Below are positions 39,102 through 49,508 of a stretch of DNA of 64,000 bases, in pieces (the stretch's first letter is position 1; each line of letters starts with the position of its first letter). Under the pieces are notes generated by a model. That model worked only from the letters and a program-made list of their open reading frames with translations. It ran no database searches and was not told the origin of the DNA. The stretch is from Prochlorococcus sp. AG-363-C02 (lineage in GTDB: Bacteria; Cyanobacteriota; Cyanobacteriia; PCC-6307; Cyanobiaceae), in NCBI GenBank assembly GCA_003278345.1, contig QCFH01000001.1, positions 62,001 to 126,000 on the forward strand, written 5' to 3'. The translations under genes were made by a program, and so were the position numbers.

Positions 39102-40238
39102 ATGAAAATTAAAAGGAATAGATTTGGTATTGGACCTGAGGTTAGCCTCTTTACCTTAGGGACTATGAGGGCAATTGAGTCACTAGAGCAAATGTATTTA
39201 GTTCTCAAAGAATCTTGTTTAATTGGAATCAATCATATAGAGACAGCTCCTTCCTATGGACCTGCTGAAATTTTTCTAGGCGAATCCTTAAAAAGACTTA
39301 ATGCAAATGGGATTAAGCCTCAGGGTAACTGGGTAATAACAAGTAAGATTTTGCCAGAGATTGAAATTTCTAGTGGCAAAAAACAAATAAAAGGTATTTT
39401 AAAAAGACTGGGTATTCCAAAAATCCATAATCTTGCTATTCATGGACTGAATATTTCTACACACTTAGATTGGGCACTTAAAGGTGATGGGGCTAAATTA
39501 GTTAGATGGGCAAGAGATGAGGGACTAGTTGGACAAGTAGGCTTTACTTCTCATGGTTCTTTCAATTTAATAGAAGAAGCTATTAACAGTCGTCAGTTTC
39601 AGTTTTGTAGTCTTCATCTACATTTATTAGATCAAAAACTAATACCCCTAGCCAAGAAAGCCTTAAAAGAAGGTATGGGAGTGATGGCTATTTCACCTGC
39701 AGACAAAGGTGGGCATCTTCATACCCCAAGCAAAAAACTTATCGAAGACTGTTATCCCATAATGCCACTTGAGCTAGCTTATAGGTTTCTTTTAGGACAA
39801 GGTATCAGCACTCTTACACTTGGTGCCATGCAAACCGAAGACTTATCTCTTGCAAAACAACTTATTAATTCTAATTACCCACTAAAAGAGACAGAAAAAA
39901 GAACGATAGAAGCAATGCTAACCGCAAGCAAGAGTCGATTAGATAAAACATTTTGTGGGCAATGTAGAAAGTGTTTACCATGCCCTCAAGAAGTACCTAT
40001 ACCTGAGATTTTACGTCTACGAAATCTTGCCATTGGACTAGATCTACAAACATTTGCTAAAGAAAGATATAATCTTATTGGTCAGGCAGGTCATTGGTGG
40101 GAAAAAAACAACGCGAGTGCATGCAATGAATGCGGCGATTGCTTACCTCGATGTCCTTACAATCTAGATATACCAAAACTTTTAAAATCCACTCATAATG
40201 AACTAGCAGGAAATCCCATGAGAAGGTTATGGAGATGA
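39102..40238 (+). CDS. Aldo/keto reductase with C-terminal 4Fe-4S motifs
   Basis: 378 residues. The TIM-barrel AKR domain (about 1-270) has SLFTLGTMRAIE, ETAPSYGPAEIFLG with the Tyr, WVITSKILPE with the Lys and IHNLAIHGLN with the His. The C-terminal helical region carries two Cys clusters: C285-xx-C288-xx-C291-xx-C294-P and C341-xx-C344-xx-C347-xxx-C351-P. This matches the ferredoxin-like AKR family (COG1453 type), whose substrates are unknown. Its 3' end overlaps the convergent Tat lipoprotein gene by 12 bases. Confidence 0.9.
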   Translation: MKIKRNRFGIGPEVSLFTLGTMRAIESLEQMYLVLKESCLIGINHIETAPSYGPAEIFLGESLKRLNANGIKPQGNWVITSKILPEIEISSGKKQIKGILKRLGIPKIHNLAIHGLNISTHLDWALKGDGAKLVRWARDEGLVGQVGFTSHGSFNLIEEAINSRQFQFCSLHLHLLDQKLIPLAKKALKEGMGVMAISPADKGGHLHTPSKKLIEDCYPIMPLELAYRFLLGQGISTLTLGAMQTEDLSLAKQLINSNYPLKETEKRTIEAMLTASKSRLDKTFCGQCRKCLPCPQEVPIPEILRLRNLAIGLDLQTFAKERYNLIGQAGHWWEKNNASACNECGDCLPRCPYNLDIPKLLKSTHNELAGNPMRRLWR

Positions 40239-41234
40239 TTTTCTCCATCTATTCTCTAAGTCCTTTTCTTGTATTGTAGTTAGTGGAGCTAGTGACCATG
40301 ACCTCTGAAAAGATTCTTTGGAATTGTATATAGCATGATATCTCTTTGGAAGATAATCAAAAACTTTTGCAAGTTCAGGATAGTCAATAGGTGGTATAGC
40401 ACCCTTTCCTAGTAATTTAAGCAATAACGGCAATCTCCACGTATCTTTAATCCAGGCTAATGGCAACTCCTCTTGAGAGGACTTTGATCTTAATAAAACT
40501 GTCCAGTTTAAAGGAGAACCTTGCTTAGGTAAAGCAATATTTAATCTTGGATCGCTTGCAAGGGTATTTAAGCAAGTTTGTAAAGGTAAAACAGCAACTT
40601 TTGCCTTGCCAGATATCAGCCAGTTCAAGCCATTCTTATCATCAAAGGCTTTTGCCTGTAATCTTAAAAGTCTTAAAGAGTCAGATTTTTTCATTTGATC
40701 TGCTAAAGAAATTATAATCCTAGGACTACTTGGAAGCACTACCTGATCTCTAAGAGCAGGATCTAAAAGGACTTCCCAGGAATCTCTAGCTCTAGCCAAA
40801 AACTCTTTTCCTCCTCTAAAAATCAATACCCACGGACTAACAGCTACAGGCAATATTTTCGTCGAAATATCAGATTTAAAAGTATTTAAAAAAGCAATGG
40901 CTTGGGCACTTAAATAGCTGTAAAGCTCTGGGGCTTCAATAGGTTGAAACAATTCAAATGGGCAATGTTTTAGCCATCCATCACCTAAAGCTATTAAATC
41001 GTCATTTTTATTAAGCGGAAATTCATCTTGAGCAAGGTCAATATCTGAATGAAAAAAATTATATTGCCATGGTTTATTTTTCTCTAAAGCTTGTAAAAAT
41101 TCACTAGGCAAAACACCTCTTGGCAGTTTGAGAGTAGGCCTACTGTCTGAAAAAGAACATCCAGATAAGCCCAATAAAACTGTAGATGCAGTTATACGAA
41201 TAAATTCTCTTCTCCCTAGAGTTAGATTATTCAT
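40227..41234 (-). CDS. Tat-exported lipoprotein, substrate-binding-protein-like
   Basis: 335 residues. The N-terminus GRREFIRITASTVLLGLSGC combines a twin-arginine motif (R8-R9) with a lipobox (LSGC, C26), so the protein is probably exported folded and lipidated. The rest has the alternating strand-helix pattern of type II solute-binding proteins (LIALGDGWLKHCPFELFQPIE, LPVAVSPWVLIFRGGKEFL, SGKAKVAVLPLQTCL). I cannot name a ligand; polyamine-type binders are one possibility. No ABC permease or ATPase is adjacent, so it is an orphan. It follows cobT on the same strand, 31 bases apart. Confidence 0.75.
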   Translation of the reverse strand: MNNLTLGRREFIRITASTVLLGLSGCSFSDSRPTLKLPRGVLPSEFLQALEKNKPWQYNFFHSDIDLAQDEFPLNKNDDLIALGDGWLKHCPFELFQPIEAPELYSYLSAQAIAFLNTFKSDISTKILPVAVSPWVLIFRGGKEFLARARDSWEVLLDPALRDQVVLPSSPRIIISLADQMKKSDSLRLLRLQAKAFDDKNGLNWLISGKAKVAVLPLQTCLNTLASDPRLNIALPKQGSPLNWTVLLRSKSSQEELPLAWIKDTWRLPLLLKLLGKGAIPPIDYPELAKVFDYLPKRYHAIYNSKESFQRSWSLAPLTTIQEKDLENRWRKSSP

Positions 41235-41265
41235 GGGCTAACTCGAATAGCTATAAACAACATCA

Positions 41266-42462
41266 CTATGAATCTACTGGCAATTGATCAACTGCCAGTT
41301 CACATTGTTCAACTAATTGCTGACAACTAAATCCATTAAGTTGTGCTAACAAAGAAAATGCTCCAGCTCCTACACCTTCTTTTATAAATCCAAGTTCATA
41401 ATCTCGCAAAACCTTCTTAGAGCTATTTGAAAAATGTAAACCAGAAGATAAACATAAAAGAGGAACCTCAAAAAACTTTTCTATTTCCTTTATTAAAAGA
41501 GGAAACTCACTCTGACTCTTGGTAGAAGAAATAATCTCCTCAACAAGCCAAGCAGTTGTCCCAATTGATATGTCTTGTAAAAAATGGTTTCTTGAAGATG
41601 AATCAATAGACGCCAACGCAATTGCTAAAACAGCTAGCATTTGACTCCCCCCCCCTAATAAAACTGGTTGTTCAGCTTGTCTTGCGCCCAAAAGCAATCC
41701 AACTGCAAAGGGTTGAAATGGGTCACCAACTGCAGCCAATATTTGTTTTGGCATTGGATTTTCACCTAGTTTTGCTTCAAACAAACCTTTTGCTACTAGA
41801 GACTTCTTTAAGTTAACGGCTGGCTTCTTATTGCTTCCACTAATCAATTCTGCTACAGAAAGTCCTATTCCAGTTAACACTGCAAGTGCAGTAGTCGTTC
41901 CTCCTGGAACACATTCTGTTAATAGCAATGGCTTAGTAAAACTCATGCCCATTGCAAAACCTTGGCTCCATAAAAACTCTACACGATTAATATCCATAGC
42001 CTTCCCTGTCGTCAAACAATCTGAAGGCCCATAAGAAGAGGAAATTAACTCACATGGGAAAAGAGGCTTTTGAGTTAAACCAGTACTAATAACACGCGGT
42101 TTCACTCCTAGCAATCTAGAGGCTGTATAGCTAATGAGCGCAGGGGAGACGCCTGCGGGGAGTGGGGGCAAAGGCCATTCCCTTGTCTTTGAAGGCCCAC
42201 TTAAAAGAAGTTCTGCATCTGCAACAGCCGTATAACGTCGAGACTCTTTTGTAGCTCCAGCCGCAGAGACACCCTCTATCTCAGCAGTCTTGGAGCCTGC
42301 TAAAACTAAAAGACAATTGATTTTATTAATAGAGCTACTCCAAATACTTTTCCATCGATCTAACAATCTCGATGACAAAGCTGCTGTCCCAAACGCTCTA
42401 CACCCCTCTGGAAGACTTACAGAAGAAGAGCTTATCCCTAACTTGTTCAGGTTGGATCCCAC
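41266..42462 (-). CDS. cobT: CobT-like nicotinate-nucleotide dimethylbenzimidazole phosphoribosyltransferase
   Basis: 398 residues of the cyanobacterial CobT-like family: [24 protein letters not shown] N-terminus (here [14 protein letters not shown]), [70 protein letters not shown] and [12 protein letters not shown]. The family is thought to activate the lower-ligand base for (pseudo)cobalamin. An uninterrupted G9 tract encodes Gly-Gly-Gly in [10 protein letters not shown] (41647-41655). Its start overlaps the DUF2232 gene by 16 bases. Confidence 0.85.
   Translation of the reverse strand: MGSNLNKLGISSSSVSLPEGCRAFGTAALSSRLLDRWKSIWSSSINKINCLLVLAGSKTAEIEGVSAAGATKESRRYTAVADAELLLSGPSKTREWPLPPLPAGVSPALISYTASRLLGVKPRVISTGLTQKPLFPCELISSSYGPSDCLTTGKAMDINRVEFLWSQGFAMGMSFTKPLLLTECVPGGTTTALAVLTGIGLSVAELISGSNKKPAVNLKKSLVAKGLFEAKLGENPMPKQILAAVGDPFQPFAVGLLLGARQAEQPVLLGGGSQMLAVLAIALASIDSSSRNHFLQDISIGTTAWLVEEIISSTKSQSEFPLLIKEIEKFFEVPLLCLSSGLHFSNSSKKVLRDYELGFIKEGVGAGAFSLLAQLNGFSCQQLVEQCELAVDQLPVDS
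41647..41655. repeat. C9/G9 homopolymer inside cobT
   Basis: Nine consecutive C on the plus strand (G on the coding strand) lie in frame within cobT and encode three Gly. The surrounding genome is AT-rich, so a run this long is unusual and slippage-prone. Confidence 0.85.
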
Positions 42463-43133
42463 AAAATTAAATTATTTAGTAAGGATGGTGGCATTGGGAC
42501 TCTAGCTTGCAGTTTTGGAAAAATCCAAAATGCCACAGCGTGCAAAGTAAGAACAAATATCAACTCCTGAAAAACAACCAATAGCAAAGCAACAATTTGT
42601 ACAAAAAACAAATTGGGTACAAATGTTAGACCTAATAGAGCTATAGCTCTCTCTATTAGAAGTGAACCTGCTCTAAGAACCACTATCCAAAGATTCTCGC
42701 CAACAAGAAGTGAAACCAAAAAGACTCTCGCAATAAAACCTATTGTCCCAATCAAAACGCCTATACCCCAACTCAACCACCAACTTACACCTCTAAACCA
42801 GCTCCATCCCAACCAAAGAGAGAGAAGTCCATATGGGAATAGAACCAAAGGACCTCTGATTGGGCCCATCAGAGCAATCAAAAGAAATACCAAAAGGCAA
42901 GTTCCTTCAAGCCCTGAAGAAGGACCTCTCCTTACCTGCAAAAGTGCCAAGGGTAAAGGCAATGCAAGTCTAAAAAAAGCCCCCCCAATCGGCAAATAGT
43001 AAAGTGCTATCCATATCAAGGCAGAAGCAGCCGCCAAATAAGAAGTTTCAACTAATCGAATTGCTTGTCTTCTAGAAAGAGGCTTGCGAAAATTTGATTT
43101 TTTTGCTGTTATATAACGCCTAAAATTCGTCAA
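42447..43133 (-). CDS. DUF2232-family multispanning membrane protein
   Basis: 228 residues with about six hydrophobic helices, starting after [31 protein letters not shown], then [42 protein letters not shown] and a C-terminal [12 protein letters not shown]. The layout fits DUF2232 (S-component-like membrane proteins of unknown substrate). It sits between a lipoprotein and cobT in a minus-strand run; a vitamin or precursor uptake link with cobT is a guess from context only. Confidence 0.8.
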   Translation of the reverse strand: MTNFRRYITAKKSNFRKPLSRRQAIRLVETSYLAAASALIWIALYYLPIGGAFFRLALPLPLALLQVRRGPSSGLEGTCLLVFLLIALMGPIRGPLVLFPYGLLSLWLGWSWFRGVSWWLSWGIGVLIGTIGFIARVFLVSLLVGENLWIVVLRAGSLLIERAIALLGLTFVPNLFFVQIVALLLVVFQELIFVLTLHAVAFWIFPKLQARVPMPPSLLNNLILWDPT

Positions 43134-43138
43134 AATAT

Positions 43139-43612
43139 TTACCTCGCAGATGAATGTTTAAACTTTTCATCAATATCAAACTTTTCTATTCTCTCTACTT
43201 CAAATTTTAATCCTGCATCTCTTAATGAATTAATAACTATCTGAGCTGGTGCTGAAGGATCAACTCCATAAAGTTTAATAATAATTCTATATGGCTTTAA
43301 CTTCAATGGTTTATTACCTGTCAAATAAGTTTCCACTTTGTTTATAGGCGATACAGGTAGAGGTTTATTTAATTCTGAGGTAGGGAAAGACTTATCCAAT
43401 GATTTATTATTTTTTTTATCTGGGAATATTTTTTTCACATTTTTATCTTCCAAACTCTTTGAAGTACCAACTTCTTCTAATGGCACATCAAAACTATTAG
43501 TTAATCTCTTACCAAACTGTGATCCTGAACATGCTTGCAAAAGACTCAATAAAATAATCTGAAAGGAAATTAAAACCCAATTATTAATTGAAACCCCCTT
43601 AAAGAAATTCAT
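43139..43612 (-). CDS. Predicted lipoprotein of unknown function
   Basis: 157 residues. A signal peptide with lipobox (ILLSLLQAC, C28) precedes a low-complexity, Lys/Ser/Asn/Pro-rich linker (about 30-100). A small C-terminal domain follows (YRIIIKLYGVDPSAPAQIVINSLRDAGLKFEVERIEKF). It is placed two bases after the topA stop and five before the DUF2232 start, so all three are one transcript. No family recognised. Confidence 0.8.
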   Translation of the reverse strand: MNFFKGVSINNWVLISFQIILLSLLQACSGSQFGKRLTNSFDVPLEEVGTSKSLEDKNVKKIFPDKKNNKSLDKSFPTSELNKPLPVSPINKVETYLTGNKPLKLKPYRIIIKLYGVDPSAPAQIVINSLRDAGLKFEVERIEKFDIDEKFKHSSAR

Positions 43613-43614
43613 TT

Positions 43615-46278
43615 TTACTCTTTAGGCTTTACAAGCTTTTTAGAACTAGATTTTGAACTAACTGTCTTGGTTTGCCTAGCAGATTTAGACTTGCTAGAAC
43701 TCTTCTTTTTCGTATTCTTAGACTTTGCTTTTGACTTGATGGATTTTTTATCCTTTAACAATTCAATTGCCTCTTCAATTGTTAGATCATCAGCATTTTG
43801 TCCCTTTGGTAAAGAAGCATTTATTTTTCCTTGTTTTACATAAAGTCCATAAGGGCCATTATAAACATGAATATTTTCTTTCTCTCCTTTTGGAATGCCT
43901 AGATCACGTAAGGCTAGTCGACCACCTCTACCAAGCTTCGGTATAGATAACAATTCAAGAGCTCTTTTTAGTTCAATCTGATAAACATCATCTTCTTTTT
44001 TCAAAGATCGATTATCTGGTTTTTCACCATTGCCTTTATCCCAGACTACATAAGGACCGAATTGTCCTGTTCTCGCTTCAATGATCCCTCCATCAGGATG
44101 ATCTCCTAATTTACGCGGTAGACTTAAAAGCTTTACAGCCTGAGCCAAAGTAAGCTCCTGTGTCTTTATATCCTTAGGGAGAGACGAACGCCTAGGTTTT
44201 TCTTTTTTATCAATAGCTTCGCCTAATTGAACAAAAGGTCCCCATGGACCAAAACGCAAATATACCTTTTCTCCTGTTTCTGGATGTGCTCCCAAGTCTG
44301 AAGGTCCATCAAGAATTTGCTTTACTTTCTGTTGATCAAGATCCCCTGGGGTTATATCCATAGGCAAATTACCTTTTGCATCAACTTCTTCTCCTTTTTC
44401 ATTAATCCTCTTGCCCTCTAACCAAGGGCCATTGGAACCAATACGAACTGTACAGGTAATGCCCTCAAGATCTACTTTTCTATATGCTTTTCCATCAATA
44501 TCACCTTCTCTTTTATCAACTTGTGCAGCCAATCCCTTACTACCTTTATAAAAAGATTCCAAATATGGAAGCCAATCAATAGAGCCCGCTGATATCTCAT
44601 CTAGAGAAGATTCCATTCGGGCAGTAAAAGTTGTATCTACTAAATCTGGGAAATGTTCTTCTAGTAAGGACGTAACAGCAAATGCTGTGAAAGTTGGAGC
44701 AAGCGCATTTGCATTCAATGATGCATAACCCCTATCAACAATTGTTCCAATAATGCTTGCATAAGTAGAAGGCCTTCCAATACCTTCCTTTTCTAGGGTT
44801 TTAACTAATGATGCTTCACTATATCTTGCTGGTGGTTTAGTCTCATGTCCAATGGCATCTATTTTTTTTGGAATTAGTTCATCTCCAGAAGAAAGAGAAG
44901 GTAAAATAATCTCTTGTCCTTCTAATGCCGCTTCAGGATCGTCACTGCCTTCTACATAAGCTCTAAAGAAACCAGGGAAATCAATATTTTTCCCACTAGC
45001 ACGAAAGATTGCATCACAAACACCTATATCTACAGAAAGCATGGTCAATCTAGCTTCAGCCATTTGACTAGCCACAGTTCGCTTCCAAATAAGCTCATAC
45101 AAAGACAAATCTCTTCCGCTCAAACCTGATTCATTAGGAGTTCGGAAACTTTCACCTGCTGGCCTTATAGCTTCATGCGCCTCTTGTGCATTTCTAGTAT
45201 TAGATTTGAACTGCCTAGGAGATTCACTTAAATATTCTTTCCCGTATCTCAATTCAACACATTTGCGAGCTGCTTTTATAGCTTGTTCAGACAAATTCAC
45301 GGAATCGGTCCTCATATAAGTAATAAACCCTCGCTCATATAAACCTTGTGCACATCGCATAGTCTCTCTAGCAGAAAGCCTAAGCTTCCTATTTGCTTCC
45401 TGTTGAAGAGTGCTAGTTGTAAAGGGAGGTACAGGCTTCCTAACTGCTGGTTTTTTATCAACAGACTTGATTTTCCACTTATTTTTTGAAAACAACTCAG
45501 CAAGTTGTCTGGCTTCGTCTTCCTTTAATAGCTTTGCCTTACTAGAAGTTTTGATTTTTCCAGTTTTCTCATCAAAGTCACTTCCACTTGCAATTTTCTG
45601 ACCTGCATAATTAATCAATCTTGCATCAATAGGCGTATTGTTTTTTTCAAGAATAGTTTTTAAATCCCAATAATTTCCCTTTTGAAAGGCTCGCCTTTCC
45701 CTCTCTCTCTTTACCAAAAGTCTCACTGAAACAGACTGGACTCGTCCAGCCGAAAGTCCCCAAGCAACTTTCTTCCACAACAACGGTGAAAGGGTATATC
45801 CAACTAATCGATCTAAAATTCTTCTGGTTTCCTGAGCATGAACCAACTCCATATCTAAATCTCTAGGCTTCTGTAGCGCTTTAGTAATAGCTTGCTTAGT
45901 AATTTCATGAAAAACCATTCTTTTAGTTGGCACCTTTGGCTTTAGAAGCTCCAATAAATGCCAGCTAATACTTTCACCTTCTCTGTCTTCATCAGTTGCC
46001 AATAAAAGCTCTTTTGCGTCTTTTAAAGCGGATTTAAGTTCCCTTACAACCTTTTTTTTATCCTTTGGAACTACATAAAGAGGTTCAAAATCTTCGGTCG
46101 TATTTACTCCAATTCTTGACCATTTTTCTTTCTTCATTGCAGCAGGAATCTCACTAGCCCCTTTCGGGAGATCCCTTACATGCCCCATAGAGGCAATTAC
46201 TTGAAAGTCTTTGGGCAAAAAGCTTTTTATAGTTCTTGCCTTAGTTGGACTTTCTACAATGACCAATGTGTGCGCCAT
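43615..46278 (-). CDS. topA: DNA topoisomerase I
   Basis: 887 residues. TOPRIM N-terminus LVIVESPTKARTIKSFLP and ATDEDREGESISWHL (Asp/Glu metal site); the catalytic Tyr is in RGFITYMRTDS. The C-terminal 300 residues contain three topoisomerase C-terminal repeats (RFGPWGPFVQLG, RTGQFGPYVVWD, YNGPYGLYVKQG) instead of Cys4 zinc fingers, then a Lys/Ser-rich tail (about 45 residues) that probably binds DNA. It relaxes negative supercoils. First gene of the minus-strand run down to the Tat lipoprotein. Confidence 0.97.
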   Translation of the reverse strand: MAHTLVIVESPTKARTIKSFLPKDFQVIASMGHVRDLPKGASEIPAAMKKEKWSRIGVNTTEDFEPLYVVPKDKKKVVRELKSALKDAKELLLATDEDREGESISWHLLELLKPKVPTKRMVFHEITKQAITKALQKPRDLDMELVHAQETRRILDRLVGYTLSPLLWKKVAWGLSAGRVQSVSVRLLVKRERERRAFQKGNYWDLKTILEKNNTPIDARLINYAGQKIASGSDFDEKTGKIKTSSKAKLLKEDEARQLAELFSKNKWKIKSVDKKPAVRKPVPPFTTSTLQQEANRKLRLSARETMRCAQGLYERGFITYMRTDSVNLSEQAIKAARKCVELRYGKEYLSESPRQFKSNTRNAQEAHEAIRPAGESFRTPNESGLSGRDLSLYELIWKRTVASQMAEARLTMLSVDIGVCDAIFRASGKNIDFPGFFRAYVEGSDDPEAALEGQEIILPSLSSGDELIPKKIDAIGHETKPPARYSEASLVKTLEKEGIGRPSTYASIIGTIVDRGYASLNANALAPTFTAFAVTSLLEEHFPDLVDTTFTARMESSLDEISAGSIDWLPYLESFYKGSKGLAAQVDKREGDIDGKAYRKVDLEGITCTVRIGSNGPWLEGKRINEKGEEVDAKGNLPMDITPGDLDQQKVKQILDGPSDLGAHPETGEKVYLRFGPWGPFVQLGEAIDKKEKPRRSSLPKDIKTQELTLAQAVKLLSLPRKLGDHPDGGIIEARTGQFGPYVVWDKGNGEKPDNRSLKKEDDVYQIELKRALELLSIPKLGRGGRLALRDLGIPKGEKENIHVYNGPYGLYVKQGKINASLPKGQNADDLTIEEAIELLKDKKSIKSKAKSKNTKKKSSSKSKSARQTKTVSSKSSSKKLVKPKE

Positions 46279-46414
46279 AGGCGAACAAAATACTTCTATT
46301 TATCTTTATCGCATCAACGGCCAAAATGCATAGACCATTTTAATAACTAAGGCAAAATTTATAACATGGCTAGAGTTTAAACAATGGTTTTTTCTGGCAA
46401 AAGCATCTATTAAG

Positions 46415-47980
46415 ATGGGTCTATTTTTTTTAACCAACCAAGCAATGTCGGCTCCTGAAGACTTGTTAAATCTTTCGCTGAACGCAAAGGCAATAATCCC
46501 AGAGGGGTTTGTACTTTTGGCTTTAATTGGCACGCTTTTGGTTGATCTTGCAGGAGAAGAAACCGCAAAGAGATGGTCTCCTCCTATCTGTTATGCAGGT
46601 TTAGGAGCATCTCTTATCTTCCTATACTTTCAATGGGACTCAACTGCTGAAGCCTCATTCCTTGGTGCTTTTATTGCAGATAATTTCTCAATTGCCTTTA
46701 GAGCAGTAGTTTCGCTTTCAACACTTTTCTCACTACTAATAAGCTGGGAATATGCAGAAAAAAATAAAAGTCCTATAGGTGAATATGCGGCAATTCTTTT
46801 AGCAGCAACATTAGGAGCGATGCTTTTATGTGGATCTACAGATTTAATTAGTATTTTTATTTCTTTAGAAACACTATCAGTAGCAAGTTACCTCCTCTCC
46901 GGTTATCTAAAACGGGATGCAAGAAGCTCAGAAGCAGCTTTAAAATATCTCCTGGTTGGATCAGCTGCTGCTGCTGTTTTTCTGTATGGAGCGTCTTTGC
47001 TCTATGGCCTGAGTGGCTCAACAAATCTCAAAAGTATTGGACTAGCACTACAAAACAGTCCAACCCCATTAGCAGCTTTGGCACTTGTATTTATTCTTGC
47101 CACTGTTGCATTTAAAATAGCTGCAGTTCCATTTCATCAATGGACTCCTGATGTATATGAAGGTTCTCCTACTCCAGTAGTCGCATTTCTTTCTGTTGGT
47201 TCAAAAGCTGCTGGTTTTGCTTTAGCAGTAAGACTTCTTGTTGGCTGTTTTAGTGCTTTTGATATTCAATGGAAGCTGCTTTTCACTGTGCTGGCAGTAC
47301 TAAGTATGGCACTTGGAAATGTTGTTGCTCTTGCGCAAACATCAATGAAGAGAATGCTTGCTTATAGCTCTATAGGACAAGCTGGTTTTGTAATGATAGG
47401 ACTTGTTTGCGGAACTGAGGCGGGATATGCGGCAATGATTCTTTATATGGCTTCTTACTTATTTATGAATCTAGGAGCTTTTGCTTGCGTAATTCTTTTT
47501 TCTCTTAGAACTGGTAGTGACAGAATTGCAGATTACGCTGGCCTTTACCAAAAAGATCCATTAATCACTTTAGGCTTGAGTTTATGCCTGCTTTCTTTAG
47601 GTGGTATACCCCCAATGCTTGGTTTCTTTGGGAAGATATATCTCTTCTTTGCAGGTTGGGCTGATGGACAATACCTCTTAGTAATAGTGGGCCTTGTAAC
47701 TTCAGTGGTATCAATTTATTACTACATTTCTGTAATAAAAATGATGGTAGTTAAGGAACCTCAAGAAGCATCTGAATTAGTAAAAACTTATCCAATAATT
47801 AAAGTCAATTCACTTAGTGTGCCTACATTAAAATTTGCTTTACTGAGCTGCGTACTGGTTACAGCAATTGGAGGTATTCTCTCAAATCCTTTATTTCAAT
47901 GGGCTAACAGTGCGGTAGCAGGCACGCCTATTCTTCAAGAAGCATTAACCCTTGCAACTAAAAATGGGGCACTTGGTTAA
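46415..47980 (+). CDS. ndhB: NAD(P)H-quinone oxidoreductase subunit 2
   Basis: 521 residues with about 14 membrane helices, an antiporter-like subunit of the NDH-1 complex used for respiration, cyclic electron flow and CO2 uptake. Typical segments are [76 protein letters not shown] and [20 protein letters not shown]. Either ATG 46415 or the in-frame ATG at 46445 (MSAPEDLL) could start it. An ABC ATPase gene follows five bases after the stop. Confidence 0.96.
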   Translation: MGLFFLTNQAMSAPEDLLNLSLNAKAIIPEGFVLLALIGTLLVDLAGEETAKRWSPPICYAGLGASLIFLYFQWDSTAEASFLGAFIADNFSIAFRAVVSLSTLFSLLISWEYAEKNKSPIGEYAAILLAATLGAMLLCGSTDLISIFISLETLSVASYLLSGYLKRDARSSEAALKYLLVGSAAAAVFLYGASLLYGLSGSTNLKSIGLALQNSPTPLAALALVFILATVAFKIAAVPFHQWTPDVYEGSPTPVVAFLSVGSKAAGFALAVRLLVGCFSAFDIQWKLLFTVLAVLSMALGNVVALAQTSMKRMLAYSSIGQAGFVMIGLVCGTEAGYAAMILYMASYLFMNLGAFACVILFSLRTGSDRIADYAGLYQKDPLITLGLSLCLLSLGGIPPMLGFFGKIYLFFAGWADGQYLLVIVGLVTSVVSIYYYISVIKMMVVKEPQEASELVKTYPIIKVNSLSVPTLKFALLSCVLVTAIGGILSNPLFQWANSAVAGTPILQEALTLATKNGALG

Positions 47981-47985
47981 ATGAT

Positions 47986-48666
47986 ATGAATAAACTTATT
48001 GCAAAGCTTTCAGAGGTAAGCAAGCATTATGGACATGGGGATTTAATCGTAAAAGCTCTTGATGGTTTGAACCTCGAAGTTCATCAGGGAGATTATTTAG
48101 CGGTAATGGGTGCAAGCGGTTCTGGAAAAAGTACCGCAATGAACATTTTGGGTTGTCTTGATAGACCAAGTAAAGGGTCCTATCAATTAAATGGAAATGC
48201 TGTTCAAAAATTAAACGATGACGAACTAGCTGATTTAAGAAATCAAGAGCTTGGCTTTGTTTTTCAACAATTTCATCTTCTGCATGATGCAACAGCATTA
48301 GAGAATGTAATGCTTCCTATGCTTTATGCATGTATTCCTCACTCAGAAAGAAAGGAATTAGCTGAAGAAGCTCTTAGCAAAGTAGGTCTTAAGGACAGAA
48401 TGCACAACAGGCCAAATCAACTGTCTGGTGGCCAGCAGCAAAGAGTTGCAATAGCAAGAGCAATAATAAACAAACCATCTTTACTACTTGCTGACGAACC
48501 AACAGGTGCTTTAGATTCTCAAACTACTGAAGAGGTATTAAATTTATTTGATGAACTTCATAGTCAAGGAATAACGCTAGTTTTAGTTACTCATGAAGAC
48601 GAAGTAGCTTTGAGAGCAAAGAAAAAAGCTTTATTCAAAGACGGTAAAATCGTCCAAATCTGCTAA
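47986..48666 (+). CDS. ABC transporter ATP-binding protein, LolD/MacB type
   Basis: 226 residues. Walker A AVMGASGSGKSTAMNILG, a Q-loop (FVFQQFHLL), signature NQLSGGQQQRVAIARAI, Walker B LLLADEPTGALDSQ and the H-loop LVLVTHEDEVAL. The short form and SGSGKSTAMNILGCLDRPSKG are characteristic of the LolD/MacB/DevA group, which works with a separate FtsX-like permease in lipoprotein or glycolipid export. No permease is adjacent. It follows ndhB by five bases, so it is probably co-transcribed with it. Confidence 0.9.
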   Translation: MNKLIAKLSEVSKHYGHGDLIVKALDGLNLEVHQGDYLAVMGASGSGKSTAMNILGCLDRPSKGSYQLNGNAVQKLNDDELADLRNQELGFVFQQFHLLHDATALENVMLPMLYACIPHSERKELAEEALSKVGLKDRMHNRPNQLSGGQQQRVAIARAIINKPSLLLADEPTGALDSQTTEEVLNLFDELHSQGITLVLVTHEDEVALRAKKKALFKDGKIVQIC

Positions 48667-48679
48667 AAAGTAAAAATAT

Positions 48680-49453
48680 TTATTCCCAACGATTCCAAGT
48701 CTCTTTAATTAGACCTTTACTAACTATTAGCCGCCCATCAAAATCCAAACCTTCAATATCCCAAATTTGATTTGAGTTGTATTTATTTACTGTTTTCGCC
48801 CACAAAAGCCTTTCAGCTTCTTTACAAATAGAAATTGGACTACCTAAAAGACATATTGCCTTCTCAATAGCAATCAAAACCTCATGCGTCCAATAAGAGG
48901 TTGAAATATTAGTTTGGCCAGTAATTCCATATAAAGAGATTCCTTGTTTAGGAACTCTATTAGAAACATTTAAACCAACTCCCAAACAAATAAGTTTGGG
49001 CTTATTACCCCTATATATAATCCTGGGTAAAAATCCTACTAGTTTTCTTCCTTCTACCAATAAATCGTTAGGCCACTTTATTTTAACTGGAATAGAGTCT
49101 TTTTCGAATCTATTAGCCAAGGCAACTGCAACAGCAAGTCCAAATAATCCAACAGAAAAATTTGCTTTATCAAAATTCATCGCCACACTCATCCAAACTC
49201 CACCATTTGGCGACTCCCAAACACGTCCCCTTTGCCCTTTCCCAAAAGATTGCTTCGCAGAGATTAATGCTCTTGAATTATGACTGAACAAAGGGTTCCT
49301 CTTTAGCCATCGAGAAAGTTCAATTTCAGTACTTCCACAAACAGGCTTCCATCGCAATTCCCAAGTATGTTTTGCAATACCTCTTTTCTTTAAGCAACAA
49401 TTAATTGGAGCAGCACCAGTCCAGGGCAAATAAGCTCCCATAAAATTAATCAA
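48680..49453 (-). CDS. birA: Biotin-[acetyl-CoA carboxylase] ligase
   Basis: 257 residues. It biotinylates the carboxyl carrier protein of acetyl-CoA carboxylase. Motifs are WKPVCGSTEIELSRWL, QSFGKGQRGRVWESPNGGVWMSVAM (biotinyl-AMP loop with GRGRxG variant GQRGRVW) and IKWPNDLLVEGRKLVGFLPRI. There is no N-terminal HTH, so no repressor function. ATG start; divergent from the DUF721 gene. Confidence 0.93.
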   Translation of the reverse strand: MINFMGAYLPWTGAAPINCCLKKRGIAKHTWELRWKPVCGSTEIELSRWLKRNPLFSHNSRALISAKQSFGKGQRGRVWESPNGGVWMSVAMNFDKANFSVGLFGLAVAVALANRFEKDSIPVKIKWPNDLLVEGRKLVGFLPRIIYRGNKPKLICLGVGLNVSNRVPKQGISLYGITGQTNISTSYWTHEVLIAIEKAICLLGSPISICKEAERLLWAKTVNKYNSNQIWDIEGLDFDGRLIVSKGLIKETWNRWE

Positions 49454-49508
49454 AAAGATAATAAAAAGGTTAGCTGACCAGCTTATAAACTCTAACTAAA
49501 ATAAATTT

